A stretch of 64,000 nt of DNA from Aliibacillus thermotolerans (GTDB taxonomy: Bacteria; Bacillota; Bacilli; Bacillales; Marinococcaceae), in the NCBI RefSeq assembly GCF_027853235.1, contig NZ_WKJG01000072.1, positions 1 to 64,000 of the forward strand. Direction: 5' to 3'. This document shows positions 18,049 to 27,350 of this stretch, in pieces; the stretch's first letter is position 1; every line of letters begins with the position of its first letter. The position numbers and the translations under genes were made by a program. The notes beneath the pieces are model-generated. The model saw only the letters and a list, made by a program, of their open reading frames with translations. It had not been told where the DNA came from and made no database searches.

Positions 18049-18618
18049 TTACTCTTCTTTTTCATCCAAAAAGTCTGTATCAATTTCTTTTAATTCTTCA
18101 TCTGACACTTGCTCTTCCCAATTGATATCTTTATAATCATCATCTTCTTCATCAGGATGGACTTGGATGGTCACTTTTGTTTCTCCAACTACTTCCGCTG
18201 CAAATTCTTTTTCCACATCTACTTGTACGTCTTTCCCGTTCTCACCAATTGTCGCTTCCAATGTATTCGGTTGTTTTACCGTTCGGGCAATCACGTCCAT
18301 GTCGTCTCCAATAAAATCTTTTTCTCTCATTGCAAGGGGAATGACTTCCGTGTATGTGACATTGTTCGTAAAGACGTCTGTTTTCGTATTATCATCATAA
18401 GAATACCAAACGTTAATGTCGTAACTGCCAATAATCTCCACAGCATCTCCTTTTCGGTCGGCATCATATTCATGATTAATGATCCAACATCCTAAAATGC
18501 TTGACGGCTTTTGAGGTGGTTTCATTCGATGCGTATCTTTACACTTCTTTTTTCCTTTCCCGCACACTGCTTTTGTAATAATTTCGCGGTACTTTACCTC
18601 TCGATTTTCCGATGTCAT
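18049..18618 (-). CDS. cotE: Outer spore coat morphogenetic protein CotE
   Basis: A 189-residue CotE, the mother-cell protein that directs outer coat assembly around the forespore. Recognisable by the YREIITKAVCGKGKK start, the ILGCWIINHEY segment and a very acidic C-terminal tail (about 155-189), all features of the family. AAAGGAGGGG precedes the ATG. Downstream of ymcA/ricA as in B. subtilis, but separated from it by a terminator, so it has its own promoter. The upstream region has only weak sigma-E-like candidates (GAATAAA, 12 bases, GATACAAC; and CATATAGT), which I do not list separately. Confidence 0.95.
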   Translation of the reverse strand: MTSENREVKYREIITKAVCGKGKKKCKDTHRMKPPQKPSSILGCWIINHEYDADRKGDAVEIIGSYDINVWYSYDDNTKTDVFTNNVTYTEVIPLAMREKDFIGDDMDVIARTVKQPNTLEATIGENGKDVQVDVEKEFAAEVVGETKVTIQVHPDEEDDDYKDINWEEQVSDEELKEIDTDFLDEKEE

Positions 18619-18805
18619 GAATTGCCCCTCCTTTACTCTCTAGCCAGAGTCGATTTTCCTCTTTAACCACTATATGCAGGATAAACGTCTAAGTTGTATC
18701 TTTTTTCTTTCATTTATTCAGCGACTGTCCATTTATTAATTCATATGTATGGTGACATATTTTAAAATATACCTATTCATTACGGTACGTGAAATTTTAA
18801 TTAAA

Positions 18806-18842
18806 AATTCCTTAGAAGAGAGCGAATCTCTCCTAAGGAATT
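18806..18842 (-). terminator. Terminator after ricA
   Basis: Ten-bp stem AATTCCTTAG (18806-18815) with CTAAGGAATT (18833-18842) plus an inner AGAGA/TCTCT extension; T-rich on the minus strand. Confidence 0.8.
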
Positions 18843-18846
18843 CGTG

Positions 18847-19278
18847 TTATTGTTGTTTCAGCTGGAGAAACGGATTTTTTGTCGTCGTTCCGCGAAGTTT
18901 GTCTCCTCCGGTGGATTCAATAATTTCATCGGTCACAGTATTGGAAATGGTCGTTGAAACTAGTTGCAAAAGATGATTGACTTCAGTTTGACTCTGTTTA
19001 AACTCTTGCACAAGGGGAATTTCATCTAACTCATCATGAAGCGCATCGATTTCTTTTTCTTTTTGCTCCAGTGCTTCATGTTTCCCGTAATGTTGTAAGT
19101 TTACCGCTTCTTTTTGTTTCTTTTTAATTTGAGCGATCAGCTCTTGCACGCGCAAGTTTTTATTTATTTTCAGTTCTGCTTGTTTAAAAAATGCTACTTC
19201 ATCTGTCCCCGAAATGAGTTTGCCGAGTTCTTTCGCTTTTTGCAGGACTTCCTGTTTTGTATATTTCGCTTCATTCAT
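18847..19278 (-). CDS. ricA: RicA (YmcA), RNA-processing and biofilm regulator subunit
   Basis: A 143-residue helical protein of the YlbF/YmcA family, matching B. subtilis YmcA in length and across its body ([41 protein letters not shown]). RicA acts with RicF and RicT (Y-complex) as a specificity factor for RNase Y and affects sporulation, competence and biofilm. The start at 19278 overlaps the miaB stop by four bases (ATGA). The protein contains no cysteine at all, notable because the Ric complex carries iron-sulfur clusters. Its partner nuclease RNase Y is encoded 5 kb away in this window. Confidence 0.92.
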   Translation of the reverse strand: MNEAKYTKQEVLQKAKELGKLISGTDEVAFFKQAELKINKNLRVQELIAQIKKKQKEAVNLQHYGKHEALEQKEKEIDALHDELDEIPLVQEFKQSQTEVNHLLQLVSTTISNTVTDEIIESTGGDKLRGTTTKNPFLQLKQQ

Positions 19279-20864
19279 AGCGGATTCACCTCTTTTATTT
19301 CCACCAATTCTCCGTCTAACGTCCAAGTTTTTGCTTCGGTAATTTTTGTGTACACAATCTCTCCAATGCATTCCCGAGGACCTTTAAAATTGACCAGTTT
19401 ATTTGTGCGCGTCCGACCGGAAAGAACATTCGGGTCTTTTTTACTTTCTCCTTCCACAAGTACTTCCACAATTTGTCCTTCTAATTCTTTGTTGCGACGG
19501 GCGGAAATTTCATTCACGACTTCATTTAATCGTCTTAAGCGATCGCGCTTCACTTCCATCGGAACGTTATCTTCCATCCGTGCTGCCGGAGTGCCTTCAC
19601 GGGGTGAATAAATGTACGTAAAGGCGCTGTCATAATCCATTTCCTTCACTAACGATATCGTATCTTGAAATTGTTCTTCCGTTTCGTTCGGGAATCCAAC
19701 AATTAAATCCGTCGTAAAAGAAGCATGAGGAATCGCTTTTTTAATTTTGTTGGCAAGAGTCACATACTCTTCTCGCGTATATTTGCGACCCATAATTTTC
19801 AAAATATCGTTATTTCCTGACTGAACCGGCAAATGAATGTGTTCCACTAAATTTCCACCTTGGCTGAGCACTTCAATTAAATGGTCATCAAAGTCCTTCG
19901 GGTGACTCGTCGTAAAACGAATGCGGGGAATATCGATTTGATGAAGGGCATCCATTAAATGACCAAGACGATAATCTCCACCTAAATCTTTTCCGTACGC
20001 ATTCACATTTTGACCGAGAAGGGTGATTTCTTTGTACCCTTGCCGGGCGAGATCTCGCACTTCTTCAATGATATCTTCCGGGAGACGACTCCGCTCTTTT
20101 CCGCGAGTATAAGGGACGATACAATACGTACAGAATTTGTCACAACCGTACATAATATTCACCCAAGCTTGCGTTTTCCCGACCCGTTTCCGTGGCATAT
20201 TCTCGACAATGTCGCCTTCTTTGGACCATACTTCAATGACCATTTCTTTTCCTTGAATCGCTTCATATAATAAATGAGGGACGCGATGAATATTATGCGT
20301 ACCAAATATAAGGTCAATATGTTGATGTTTCTCCATAATGCGATTCACAACGGACTCTTCTTGAGACATGCAGCCGCATACTCCTAAAATGAGTTCCGGC
20401 TTTTCTCTTTTTAATGTCTTTAAGTTTCCAATTTCACCAAATACTTTGTTTTCCGCATTTTCACGGATCGCACAAGTGTTTAAAAAGATCACATCCGCAT
20501 CTTCTGTTTCTTCTGTTGCGGTAAAGCCTAATTCTTCTAAAATACCGGCCATATTTTCCGTATCGTGGTAGTTCATTTGACAACCGTACGTACGAATTAA
20601 ATATTTCTTTCCATTCCCTATTCCTTTCATTTGTTCAGGAATCGAAAAATCGTAATGAACTTCCACGTCTTCACGCCGGCGACGTCTTCCTTTTTGATAG
20701 CTTGGCTGATCTTTAATTAAAATGCGCCGGCCACCAATCTTCATATATTGGCCTTTTTCATCTTCTTCAATTGTTGCATTAGAAAAATCAAAGTACTTGC
20801 TGTAATCTTTCTCGTTCTTTTCGGATTTTAAGTCCGGAGACGAGAGGTTTTTCTTCTCTGTCAT
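19275..20864 (-). CDS. miaB: tRNA methylthiotransferase MiaB
   Basis: A 529-residue radical-SAM enzyme converting i6A37 to ms2i6A37 in tRNA. Domain order: an N-terminal Bacillus-type extension (about 1-85), then the UPF0004 domain with cluster cysteines in [16 protein letters not shown] and GVCGCMSQ, then the radical SAM domain with CDKFCTYC, and a C-terminal TRAM domain (about 455-525). It uses the product of MiaA, encoded 6 kb away. Start ATG with AAAGGAGTTAACG-type leader. Translationally coupled to ricA. Confidence 0.96.
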   Translation of the reverse strand: MTEKKNLSSPDLKSEKNEKDYSKYFDFSNATIEEDEKGQYMKIGGRRILIKDQPSYQKGRRRRREDVEVHYDFSIPEQMKGIGNGKKYLIRTYGCQMNYHDTENMAGILEELGFTATEETEDADVIFLNTCAIRENAENKVFGEIGNLKTLKREKPELILGVCGCMSQEESVVNRIMEKHQHIDLIFGTHNIHRVPHLLYEAIQGKEMVIEVWSKEGDIVENMPRKRVGKTQAWVNIMYGCDKFCTYCIVPYTRGKERSRLPEDIIEEVRDLARQGYKEITLLGQNVNAYGKDLGGDYRLGHLMDALHQIDIPRIRFTTSHPKDFDDHLIEVLSQGGNLVEHIHLPVQSGNNDILKIMGRKYTREEYVTLANKIKKAIPHASFTTDLIVGFPNETEEQFQDTISLVKEMDYDSAFTYIYSPREGTPAARMEDNVPMEVKRDRLRRLNEVVNEISARRNKELEGQIVEVLVEGESKKDPNVLSGRTRTNKLVNFKGPRECIGEIVYTKITEAKTWTLDGELVEIKEVNPL

Positions 20865-20977
20865 GGTGCCGTTAACTCCTTTCGTTTCCTTCTATATATA
20901 GAAACATTTCATTGTCGTTTCAACAATATTGAAATGGTCCATCTAGAAATTATACCTTCTCTCACAAGGGAACACAA

Positions 20978-22639
20978 CTAGTCACGAATTTTTAGACGTC
21001 GGAATCGGTTGATCGAAAGCGCCACTTCAAGCATACGAGGCATCGCCATGTCTCCTGGATGTCCTTCAAAAGGCGAAAGAGCATCGATCCCTTCTTTTTC
21101 TATGAATAAAGTAAGTTTTCTTAATACTTCCTGCATGGTAAGTTCTTCGCTCCATTTACCAATGAGACGAAGCATTTGGGCGATTGCATTCGTTTGACTC
21201 GGGTCCATTAATTGTTCAAGAGATGACAAGTCAATCATTTCTTTTCCATAAAGAATCGTGTTTTTCCCTTTCGTTCGTATTTTTTGTTTTCCATGGAAAC
21301 GAAATGTTTCCGGGTCTATCTTTCTCTTTCCGATGGTTCTAAATGATGTCTCCGAGCAAGAAGTGCGTTTGTTCGGATAGGACGCGACGATTTCTTTTAC
21401 TTCTTTTGTAACATCTTTTGGTATGTACTCGTCCATTAAAAGGACATGATCAGCAACATCAAAATAATCTCCAGCACCCCCGATGACTAATACGGTCGAA
21501 ATACCGTGATCGCGATACAGTGCTTCCACTTGATCAATAAAAGGGGTAATCGGTTCTTTTTTCACGAGCGCATCCATGCGCGCATCGCGTATCATGAAAT
21601 TGGTTGCCGACGTGTCTTCATCAATCAATAAACAATTTGCTCCCGCCTCGATACTTTCCATGATGTTTGCCGCTTGTGACGTACTTCCACTCGCATTTTC
21701 CGTAGTAAAACTGGTCGTGTCTTGTTTATTCGGAAGTTGACTAATAAATGGGGAGATATCTACTTTTGTTACTTTGCGACCATCTTCTGCTCGGATTTTT
21801 ACTGCTTTTTCGGTGGTGATGACATATTCTCTCCCGTCTTCACTCCGATGATTATACACCCCTCGCTCCAGCGCTTGGAGAAGTGTACTTTTCCCGTGAT
21901 ATCCCCCGCCAACAATGAGATGAATCCCTTTTGGCAACACCATACCCCGGATCGTTTTTCCATTCGGTAAAGGAATGTCTCTCTCAAAAGAAGGAGGAGA
22001 TTGAAAGGGGATGGCTTTCACTTTAGAAAGCGGGCGATTACTGACCCCACTTTCGCGCGGTAAAATGGCACCATTCGCAATAAACGCAATGCATTCATTT
22101 TTTTCCAAATAAGACCGAATGGTAACTTGTTCATCTACTAACAGAAGTTGCTTTTCTAAATCTTCTTTACGATACGATTCAATCGCTTCAAAAGCGAGTG
22201 TCGGTAGTTGTTTTGTGAGAAGCGCCATCGCTTTTTTTCCTAAAATCGTTCGTCCTTTCGCTGGTAATGGGATAGAAAGACGCACTTCTAACGTCTTTTC
22301 CTTTAATACAACGGCGGTGCGATCCAGAATTTCCTGGCCCGGCATATCAATGATAAATTGTTTGTTTTGGCCTGTCTTTCGAAGATAAGTTCCAACTAGG
22401 TATGCGAAAAAATCAATGGTTCCGATACGCCGGGCGTTCGTTTTGTCCACTTCTTCGTCAAGGTCAAGGGTATGACGATCATAAACGATTCGAACGCGTG
22501 AAGGCGGAGCATAAGGGTCTTTTTGGACGTGATCCACGTGAAAAGTAAAGTTGTGAAAGTAGTATGTACCTTTTATTTTCTCATATGCCTTGTATCCTTT
22601 TCTGTCCAGTTCCAACAGTTGTCGTTGTAACTCTTTCAT
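20978..22639 (-). CDS. ABC-class P-loop ATPase (ABC_ATPase family), soluble
   Basis: A 553-residue protein of the predicted ABC-class ATPase family (Pfam ABC_ATPase), which includes trypanosome MRB1590, an RNA-binding protein. No membrane segment. The N-terminal alpha/beta domain (about 1-225) precedes the P loop GGGYHGKST (about 258-266), a signature-like SGSTSQAA (about 335) and Walker B CLLIDEDTSATNF. A C-terminal helical part follows. The start at 22639 is chosen because AGGTAGGA lies eight bases upstream. It sits between miaB and spoVS, a place not occupied this way in B. subtilis. Its leader holds a hairpin plus T run immediately before the ribosome site. Role unknown; RNA or nucleic-acid remodelling is a guess from the family. 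Confidence 0.88.
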   Translation of the reverse strand: MKELQRQLLELDRKGYKAYEKIKGTYYFHNFTFHVDHVQKDPYAPPSRVRIVYDRHTLDLDEEVDKTNARRIGTIDFFAYLVGTYLRKTGQNKQFIIDMPGQEILDRTAVVLKEKTLEVRLSIPLPAKGRTILGKKAMALLTKQLPTLAFEAIESYRKEDLEKQLLLVDEQVTIRSYLEKNECIAFIANGAILPRESGVSNRPLSKVKAIPFQSPPSFERDIPLPNGKTIRGMVLPKGIHLIVGGGYHGKSTLLQALERGVYNHRSEDGREYVITTEKAVKIRAEDGRKVTKVDISPFISQLPNKQDTTSFTTENASGSTSQAANIMESIEAGANCLLIDEDTSATNFMIRDARMDALVKKEPITPFIDQVEALYRDHGISTVLVIGGAGDYFDVADHVLLMDEYIPKDVTKEVKEIVASYPNKRTSCSETSFRTIGKRKIDPETFRFHGKQKIRTKGKNTILYGKEMIDLSSLEQLMDPSQTNAIAQMLRLIGKWSEELTMQEVLRKLTLFIEKEGIDALSPFEGHPGDMAMPRMLEVALSINRFRRLKIRD

Positions 22640-22668
22640 GCCATGAATCCTACCTCTCTTTAAAAGAC

Positions 22669-22698
22669 AAAAAAGTTTGACCAATCCTCTGGCCAAAC
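22669..22698 (-). terminator. Intrinsic terminator-like hairpin in the ABC-ATPase leader
   Basis: Nine-bp stem (one G-U pair) between 22690-22698 and 22675-22683 on the minus strand, followed by TTTTTT at 22674-22669. It ends about a dozen bases before the ribosome site of the ATPase gene, so it may either end spoVS transcripts or act as an attenuator. Confidence 0.6.
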
Positions 22699-22739
22699 AA
22701 TTTTCCTCCCTACATATTTTTACATCGGTGTATGAAAAG

Positions 22740-22799
22740 CGGATACGCTACAAGTATCGAAAGAAGACTTCCATACTTGTAGCGACTTGTCTGTATCCT
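22740..22799 (-). repeat. Long inverted repeat between spoVS and the ABC-ATPase gene
   Basis: Perfect 12-bp arms CGCTACAAGTAT and ATACTTGTAGCG with a 15-base loop, plus an outer GGATA/TATCC pairing with a 9-10-base bulge on one side. Placed directly after the spoVS stop. The T tract after it is poor, so it looks more like an RNA structure than a plain terminator. Confidence 0.65.
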
Positions 22800-22800
22800 A

Positions 22801-23061
22801 TTATCTCGGTTCTACAATTAATTTAATCGCTGTTCTCTCTTCACCATCAATTTGAATATCAGTAAAAGCGGGAATACAAACGAGATCAATACCACTTGGT
22901 GCAACAAAACCACGTGCAATGGCGATTGCTTTAATAGACTGATTAAGGGCACCTGCACCTATAGCTTGGATTTCTGCAGCGCCTCTTTCACGAATGACTC
23001 CTGCCAAAGCGCCTGCGACGGAATTGGGAGTAGATTTAGCTGATACTTTTAATACTTCCAT
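22801..23061 (-). CDS. spoVS: Stage V sporulation protein S
   Basis: An 86-residue Alba-like protein (MEVLKVSAKSTPNSVAGALAG) required for septation and coat assembly steps in B. subtilis sporulation; very highly conserved. The start at 23061 has a perfect AAGGAGG seven bases upstream; an upstream in-frame start is not needed. Preceded by a sigma-H-type promoter and followed by a long inverted repeat. It lies downstream of rny and ymdB as in B. subtilis, but tdh and kbl, which follow there, are replaced by the ABC-class ATPase gene. Confidence 0.97.
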   Translation of the reverse strand: MEVLKVSAKSTPNSVAGALAGVIRERGAAEIQAIGAGALNQSIKAIAIARGFVAPSGIDLVCIPAFTDIQIDGEERTAIKLIVEPR

Positions 23062-23103
23062 ATTTAGTACCTCCTTGTGTGGGTTCATGCCCGTGATACA
23101 CTA

Positions 23104-23133
23104 TTATTCAAGATGATCTGTCCTTATTCCTGC
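23104..23133 (-). promoter_or_regulatory. Sigma-H promoter of spoVS
   Basis: Minus strand GCAGGAATA, 12 bases, CTTGAATAA. The -35 fits RnAGGAwWW fully and the -10 contains GAATAA. spoVS is known to be sigma-H-dependent in B. subtilis. Confidence 0.7.
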
Positions 23134-23174
23134 TTTCTGATCGACTTTCTACTTTTTTATCCAAGTCTGGCTCT

Positions 23175-23969
23175 TTAAGAATAAAATGGATGTTCTTCAC
23201 TAATGCGAATTCGTTCTATGTGGATAGCTTTGCCAGTTTTTGGATCAGCTTCAATAAGGACTCCATTTAATTGTTCCCTTCCTTTCGCAACTTCAAACCT
23301 TGCTGGAAGATTTGTTAAAAAAGTGCTTAAAACGACATCTTTATTCATACCAATAATACTATCCATCGGACCGGTCATTCCAACATCCGTTAAGTAAGCC
23401 GTTCCCTCGGGTAAAATGCGTTCATCTGCGGTTTGCACGTGGGTATGGGTCCCGACCACCGCGGTAACGCGACCGTCCAAAAACCATCCCATCGCTTGTT
23501 TCTCACTCGTTGCTTCTGCGTGGAAATCGACAAAAATATGGGGCGTTCGTTCTCTAATTTTTTCTACTAATTCTTCTGCTTTTTGAAAAGGAGAATCGTT
23601 TGGAGGCATAAATGTTCGTCCCATTAAATTAATCACTCCTACTTCAATATCATTGACTTTGACAATGATATATCCGCTTCCGGGAGTACCTTCCGGATAG
23701 TTAGCCGGGCGAGCCATCCAATTTGCTTCTCCAATAAATTCAAAAATTTCTTTGTTGTCCCATGTATGATTCCCTAACGTAATTGCTTGCGCCCCACTTT
23801 CCAAGAAGCTTTTATAAATCTTTTCTGTAATCCCTTTTCCTCCTGCAGCATTTTCTCCGTTCACAATTGTAATGGTTGGTCGGTATTTTCGTTTTAATTT
23901 AGGAAGATATTCCCGAATCATCGCGCGACCAGGAGATCCGACAACATCCCCTACAAATAATATTTTCAT
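23175..23969 (-). CDS. ymdB: YmdB metallophosphoesterase (cyclic-nucleotide phosphodiesterase)
   Basis: A 264-residue enzyme of the TIGR00282 calcineurin-like family. In B. subtilis YmdB hydrolyses 2',3'- and 3',5'-cyclic nucleotides and controls biofilm versus motility gene expression. Metal ligands are visible: Asp8 (GDVVG), Glu39-Asn40 (NGENAAGG), Asn67-His68 (LGNHTWD), then DFHAEAT and GTHTHVQT. Full length and cytosolic. It follows rny by about 105 bases and a terminator that overlaps the rny stop, so part of its expression probably comes from read-through. Confidence 0.94.
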   Translation of the reverse strand: MKILFVGDVVGSPGRAMIREYLPKLKRKYRPTITIVNGENAAGGKGITEKIYKSFLESGAQAITLGNHTWDNKEIFEFIGEANWMARPANYPEGTPGSGYIIVKVNDIEVGVINLMGRTFMPPNDSPFQKAEELVEKIRERTPHIFVDFHAEATSEKQAMGWFLDGRVTAVVGTHTHVQTADERILPEGTAYLTDVGMTGPMDSIIGMNKDVVLSTFLTNLPARFEVAKGREQLNGVLIEADPKTGKAIHIERIRISEEHPFYS

Positions 23970-24051
23970 GCCAATTCTCCTTTATTGCTCTTACTAATTT
24001 TATACCAAAATATTTTTCCGTTGACAAATCATTCCGTTTCTACATGATGAA

Positions 24052-24075
24052 AAAAAGCGGCTATCGCCGCTTTTT
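24052..24075 (-). terminator. Terminator between rny and ymdB
   Basis: Ten-bp stem AAAAAGCGGC (24052-24061) with GCCGCTTTTT (24066-24075), four-base loop; it touches the rny stop codon. Confidence 0.85.
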
Positions 24076-25640
24076 CATTTTGCATATTCTACTGCCCGCG
24101 TTTCTCGGATAACGGTAATGCGAATATGCCCTGGATAGTCTAGTTCCCGTTCAATCTGTTTCGTAATATCTCGCGCCAGTTTTTGAGCGAGGGCATCATC
24201 GACCATATCAGGTTTCACAATGATCCGCACTTCTCGTCCTGCTTGGATGGCGTACGTTTTTTCCACTCCATCAAATGATTCCGCTATTTCTTCCAATCGT
24301 TCAAGACGACGAATATACGTTTCTAACGTTTCTCGTCTTGCTCCCGGTCTTGCTGCCGATAACGCATCAGCGGCTGCTACTAATGTCGCAATCACAGATG
24401 TCGCTTCCGTATCGCCATGATGGGAGGCAATACTATTAATGACAACGGGATGTTCTTTATACTTCTCTGCCAATTCCACGCCAATTTCAACGTGGCTTCC
24501 TTCCACTTCATGGTCAATGGCTTTTCCGATATCGTGAAGGAGTCCGGCACGTCTTGCCAGCTGCTCATCTTCGCCGAGTTCTGCAGCCATCAGTGCCGTT
24601 AAATGACCGACTTCCATCGAATGTTTCAGCACATTTTGACCATAGCTCGTGCGGAATTTCAATCGGCCGAGAATCTTAATTAAATCAGGATGTAACCCGT
24701 GAATGCCCATTTCAAAGGTTGCTTCTTCACCGTATTCACGAATTAATTCATCCACTTCCCGTCTTGATTTTTCGACTGTTTCTTCAATGCGGGCAGGATG
24801 GATGCGACCATCTTGAACGAGCTTATTTAAGGCTGTCCGAGCAATCTCGCGCCGAATTGGATCAAATCCTGAAAGAATTACCGCTTCCGGAGTATCGTCA
24901 ATGATGAGGTCAATCCCTGTGAGAGTTTCAAGGGTACGAATGTTTCGTCCTTCTCTACCAATAATACGACCTTTCATTTCGTCATTGGGAAGATTGACAA
25001 CAGACACGGTTGTTTCCGCAACATGATCAGCTGCACAACGTTGAATGGCAAGAGACAAAATATGTCGGGCCTTTTTCGCTGCTTCTTCTTTGGCCCGTTC
25101 CGTCTCTTCTTTAATCATGACAGCAAGATCATGTTGTAGTTCTTTTTCCGTTTCTTTTCTGATCATTTCACGTGCTTCCTCACGGGATAATCCTGAAATT
25201 CTCTCTAATTGTGTTTCTTGTTCTTTTAAAATCTCCTCCACTTTGCTATAATTTTCGTCTATCTGCCGTTGTTGTTCATTGAGAGATTCTTCTCTCTTGT
25301 CCAACGCTTCTTCTTTCTTGTCCAACATTTCACTTTTACGATCAAGAATCTCTTCTTTTTGCATTAAGCGGTTTTCTTGTTTTTGAATTTCATTTCTTCG
25401 TTCTCGCAAATCATCTTCTGCTTCAGTTCGAAGTTGATGTGCCGCATCTTTCGCTTCCAGCACGGCTTCTTTTTTACTCGCTTCCGCTTGACGCTTTGCA
25501 TCCTCTACGATTTGTTTGGCCGCTTGTTCGGCACTCGCTATCTTCGCTTCTGCTATTGATTTACGAACAAAATAACCAATCAATCCACTCAAAGCTGCAA
25601 CGACAACAAGCAAAATGGAGATGAGAAAGATGTTATCCAA
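24075..25640 (-). CDS. rny: Ribonuclease Y
   Basis: A 521-residue membrane-anchored endoribonuclease that starts decay of many mRNAs in Firmicutes. N-terminal membrane helix (about 3-25), long coiled coil (about 30-200, rich in Glu, Lys and Gln), KH domain ([13 protein letters not shown], about 210-270) and HD domain ([17 protein letters not shown], about 335-430). The start is TTG at 25640, fixed by GAGGAGG seven bases upstream and by the MDNIFLIS N-terminus. A near-consensus promoter lies 213 bases upstream, giving a long 5' leader. The RNase Y specificity subunit RicA is encoded nearby. Confidence 0.97.
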   Translation of the reverse strand: MDNIFLISILLVVVAALSGLIGYFVRKSIAEAKIASAEQAAKQIVEDAKRQAEASKKEAVLEAKDAAHQLRTEAEDDLRERRNEIQKQENRLMQKEEILDRKSEMLDKKEEALDKREESLNEQQRQIDENYSKVEEILKEQETQLERISGLSREEAREMIRKETEKELQHDLAVMIKEETERAKEEAAKKARHILSLAIQRCAADHVAETTVSVVNLPNDEMKGRIIGREGRNIRTLETLTGIDLIIDDTPEAVILSGFDPIRREIARTALNKLVQDGRIHPARIEETVEKSRREVDELIREYGEEATFEMGIHGLHPDLIKILGRLKFRTSYGQNVLKHSMEVGHLTALMAAELGEDEQLARRAGLLHDIGKAIDHEVEGSHVEIGVELAEKYKEHPVVINSIASHHGDTEATSVIATLVAAADALSAARPGARRETLETYIRRLERLEEIAESFDGVEKTYAIQAGREVRIIVKPDMVDDALAQKLARDITKQIERELDYPGHIRITVIRETRAVEYAK

Positions 25641-25852
25641 GTCTTTTCACCTCCTCTTGCTAGCTAGTTGTACCACCTAGAAGGTGCTTTGTTTCATTTG
25701 GTTCATTGAAATAGCTTGTAGATCTGAATGTTTCTTTGACGTGGTGTCGACCGGTTGTGCGTGATAAGAAGGCATATTCCAAAAAAATAGTAAAGCCTTT
25801 TAGCATAGTCGGTGAACATTCATCATGCAAAAAAATCGCATGACCTCTTCTC
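25641..25852 (-). other. Long 5' untranslated leader of rny
   Basis: About 205 nt between promoter and start codon with no convincing ORF. It contains small hairpins, TCATGC/GCATGA and AAGGC/GCCTT, each near T-rich runs. Suggestive of post-transcriptional control but no known riboswitch is recognised. Confidence 0.5.
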
Positions 25853-25881
25853 ATTGTAGCTTTCTGCCATAACCATGTCAA
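25853..25881 (-). promoter_or_regulatory. Near-consensus sigma-A promoter of rny
   Basis: Minus strand TTGACA (perfect -35, 25876-25881), exactly 17 bases, TACAAT (25853-25858). Confidence 0.82.
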
Positions 25882-26038
25882 GACTAACTGTGAACAAGCT
25901 TTCGACGCTATTTCCAAGCAAAAACGAGTGTCGTTCATTAGGCATATTTTACATTTTTAGCTAGGATTGTTTACAATTCTGTCATGAGTAGTTTGGAAAT
26001 TTTCTATCGTTCGCGCCTTTTGAGATGAAATTCCCTTT

Positions 26039-26085
26039 CAAAAAAACTGTCCCAAAAAGTCACGATTGATGACTTTTGGGACAGC
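26039..26085 (-). terminator. Terminator after recA
   Basis: Long stem CTGTCCCAAAAGTCA with its complement (one bulge), arms at about 26070-26085 and 26046-26061, followed by a run of seven T on the minus strand. Confidence 0.9.
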
Positions 26086-26094
26086 TCATCTTGA

Positions 26095-27144
26095 TTATTC
26101 TTCTTTAAATAACAGGCTTTCGCTTTCGGAAGATTCGTCTTCCACTAACGGTTGGTCTTGATCGAGGCCATAATGATCTCGAATTTTCATTTCAATCTCT
26201 TCCGTCACTTCCGGGTTTTCTTTCAAATATTGTTTCGCGTTCTCTCTCCCTTGACCGAGTCGCTCCCCGTCATACGCATACCATGCCCCGCTTTTTTGAA
26301 CGATATCCAACTCCGCCGCAATATCTAAAATAGAACCTTCTTTGGAAATGCCTTCTCCGTACATAATATCGACTTCTGCTTGCTTAAATGGTGGAGCTAC
26401 TTTATTTTTCACAACTTTAATTCTCGTTTTATTCCCTACCATTTCATTCCCTTGTTTCAACGTTTCCGCTCTTCTTACTTCCAAACGAATCGAAGAATAA
26501 AACTTTAATGCGCGACCTCCCGTTGTTGTTTCTGGATTACCGAACATCACACCAACTTTTTCCCGAATTTGATTAATAAAGACAGCAATGGAATTCGATT
26601 TGCTGATGGCGCCGGATAATTTTCGTAACGCCTGGGACATTAAGCGCGCTTGAAGTCCGACATGACTATCTCCCATTTCTCCTTCTATTTCTGCCTTAGG
26701 AACAAGCGCTGCTACTGAGTCAATCACAATAATGTCGACCGCACCACTTCTTACCAATGCTTCAGCAATTTCTAGCGCTTGTTCTCCTGTATCAGGTTGT
26801 GACAGCAATAATTCATCAATATTTACCCCTAATTTTTCGGCATAAGTCGGATCCAGTGCGTGCTCAGCATCAATAAATGCTGCTTGACCACCTTTTCTTT
26901 GCACCTCGGCAATGGCATGTAAAGCAACGGTCGTTTTACCAGAAGACTCGGGACCATAAATTTCTATAATTCTCCCGCGAGGATACCCTCCTACGCCAAG
27001 AGCAATGTCGATGGCAAGCGCCCCACTCGAAACAGTAGAAACACGTTTTTCCGCCTGTTCTCCAAGTTTCATAATCGACCCTTTACCAAATTGTTTTTCT
27101 ATATTTCTGAGTGCTTGATCTAACGCAGCTTTTCGTTCGCTCAT
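26095..27144 (-). CDS. recA: Recombinase RecA
   Basis: A 349-residue RecA, the strand-exchange protein and co-protease for LexA. Walker A GPESSGKT is at residues 64-71, Walker B at [12 protein letters not shown] and loop L2 around [22 protein letters not shown]. The C-terminus is acidic. AAAGGAG precedes the ATG. A sigma-A promoter with a LexA box just upstream gives SOS induction. In B. subtilis cinA lies directly upstream; here a DEAD-box helicase gene is inserted between them, and pbpX, which follows recA there, is absent. Confidence 0.98.
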   Translation of the reverse strand: MSERKAALDQALRNIEKQFGKGSIMKLGEQAEKRVSTVSSGALAIDIALGVGGYPRGRIIEIYGPESSGKTTVALHAIAEVQRKGGQAAFIDAEHALDPTYAEKLGVNIDELLLSQPDTGEQALEIAEALVRSGAVDIIVIDSVAALVPKAEIEGEMGDSHVGLQARLMSQALRKLSGAISKSNSIAVFINQIREKVGVMFGNPETTTGGRALKFYSSIRLEVRRAETLKQGNEMVGNKTRIKVVKNKVAPPFKQAEVDIMYGEGISKEGSILDIAAELDIVQKSGAWYAYDGERLGQGRENAKQYLKENPEVTEEIEMKIRDHYGLDQDQPLVEDESSESESLLFKEE

Positions 27145-27238
27145 ACTATTACTCTCCTTTAATGATTAAACTGGCGCGCTCATTCCCCACAAATGAAGAC
27201 GCGCATAGGAAACAGTCCAATGAGCTTTTCCCTCTTTT

Positions 27239-27267
27239 ATCATACCTGTTTTCTTTTACTTTGCCAA
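27239..27267 (-). promoter_or_regulatory. Sigma-A promoter of recA
   Basis: Minus strand TTGGCA (27262-27267), 17 bases, TATGAT (27239-27244). Confidence 0.78.
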
Positions 27268-27276
27268 TAGATTTTA

Positions 27277-27290
27277 CGAACATTTATTCG
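27277..27290. promoter_or_regulatory. LexA box upstream of recA
   Basis: CGAAC-ATTT-ATTCG, one mismatch from CGAAC-N4-GTTCG, centred about 16 bases upstream of the recA -35. Confidence 0.75.
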
Positions 27291-27306
27291 ATTGTTTTTC
27301 CTGATG

Positions 27307-27343
27307 AAAAAGAAAGAGTAGTCTTTGACCGCTCTTTCTTTTT
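27307..27343 (-). terminator. Terminator after the DEAD-box helicase gene
   Basis: Twelve-bp stem AAAAAGAAAGAG (27307-27318) with CTCTTTCTTTTT (27332-27343). Confidence 0.82.
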
Positions 27344-27350
27344 AGGAGTA

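Noticed and set aside
25660-25938. 92-codon minus-strand ORF between rny and recA
   Set aside because: No ribosome site, no recognisable family, and the near-consensus rny promoter (25853-25881) lies inside it. It is treated as promoter plus leader.
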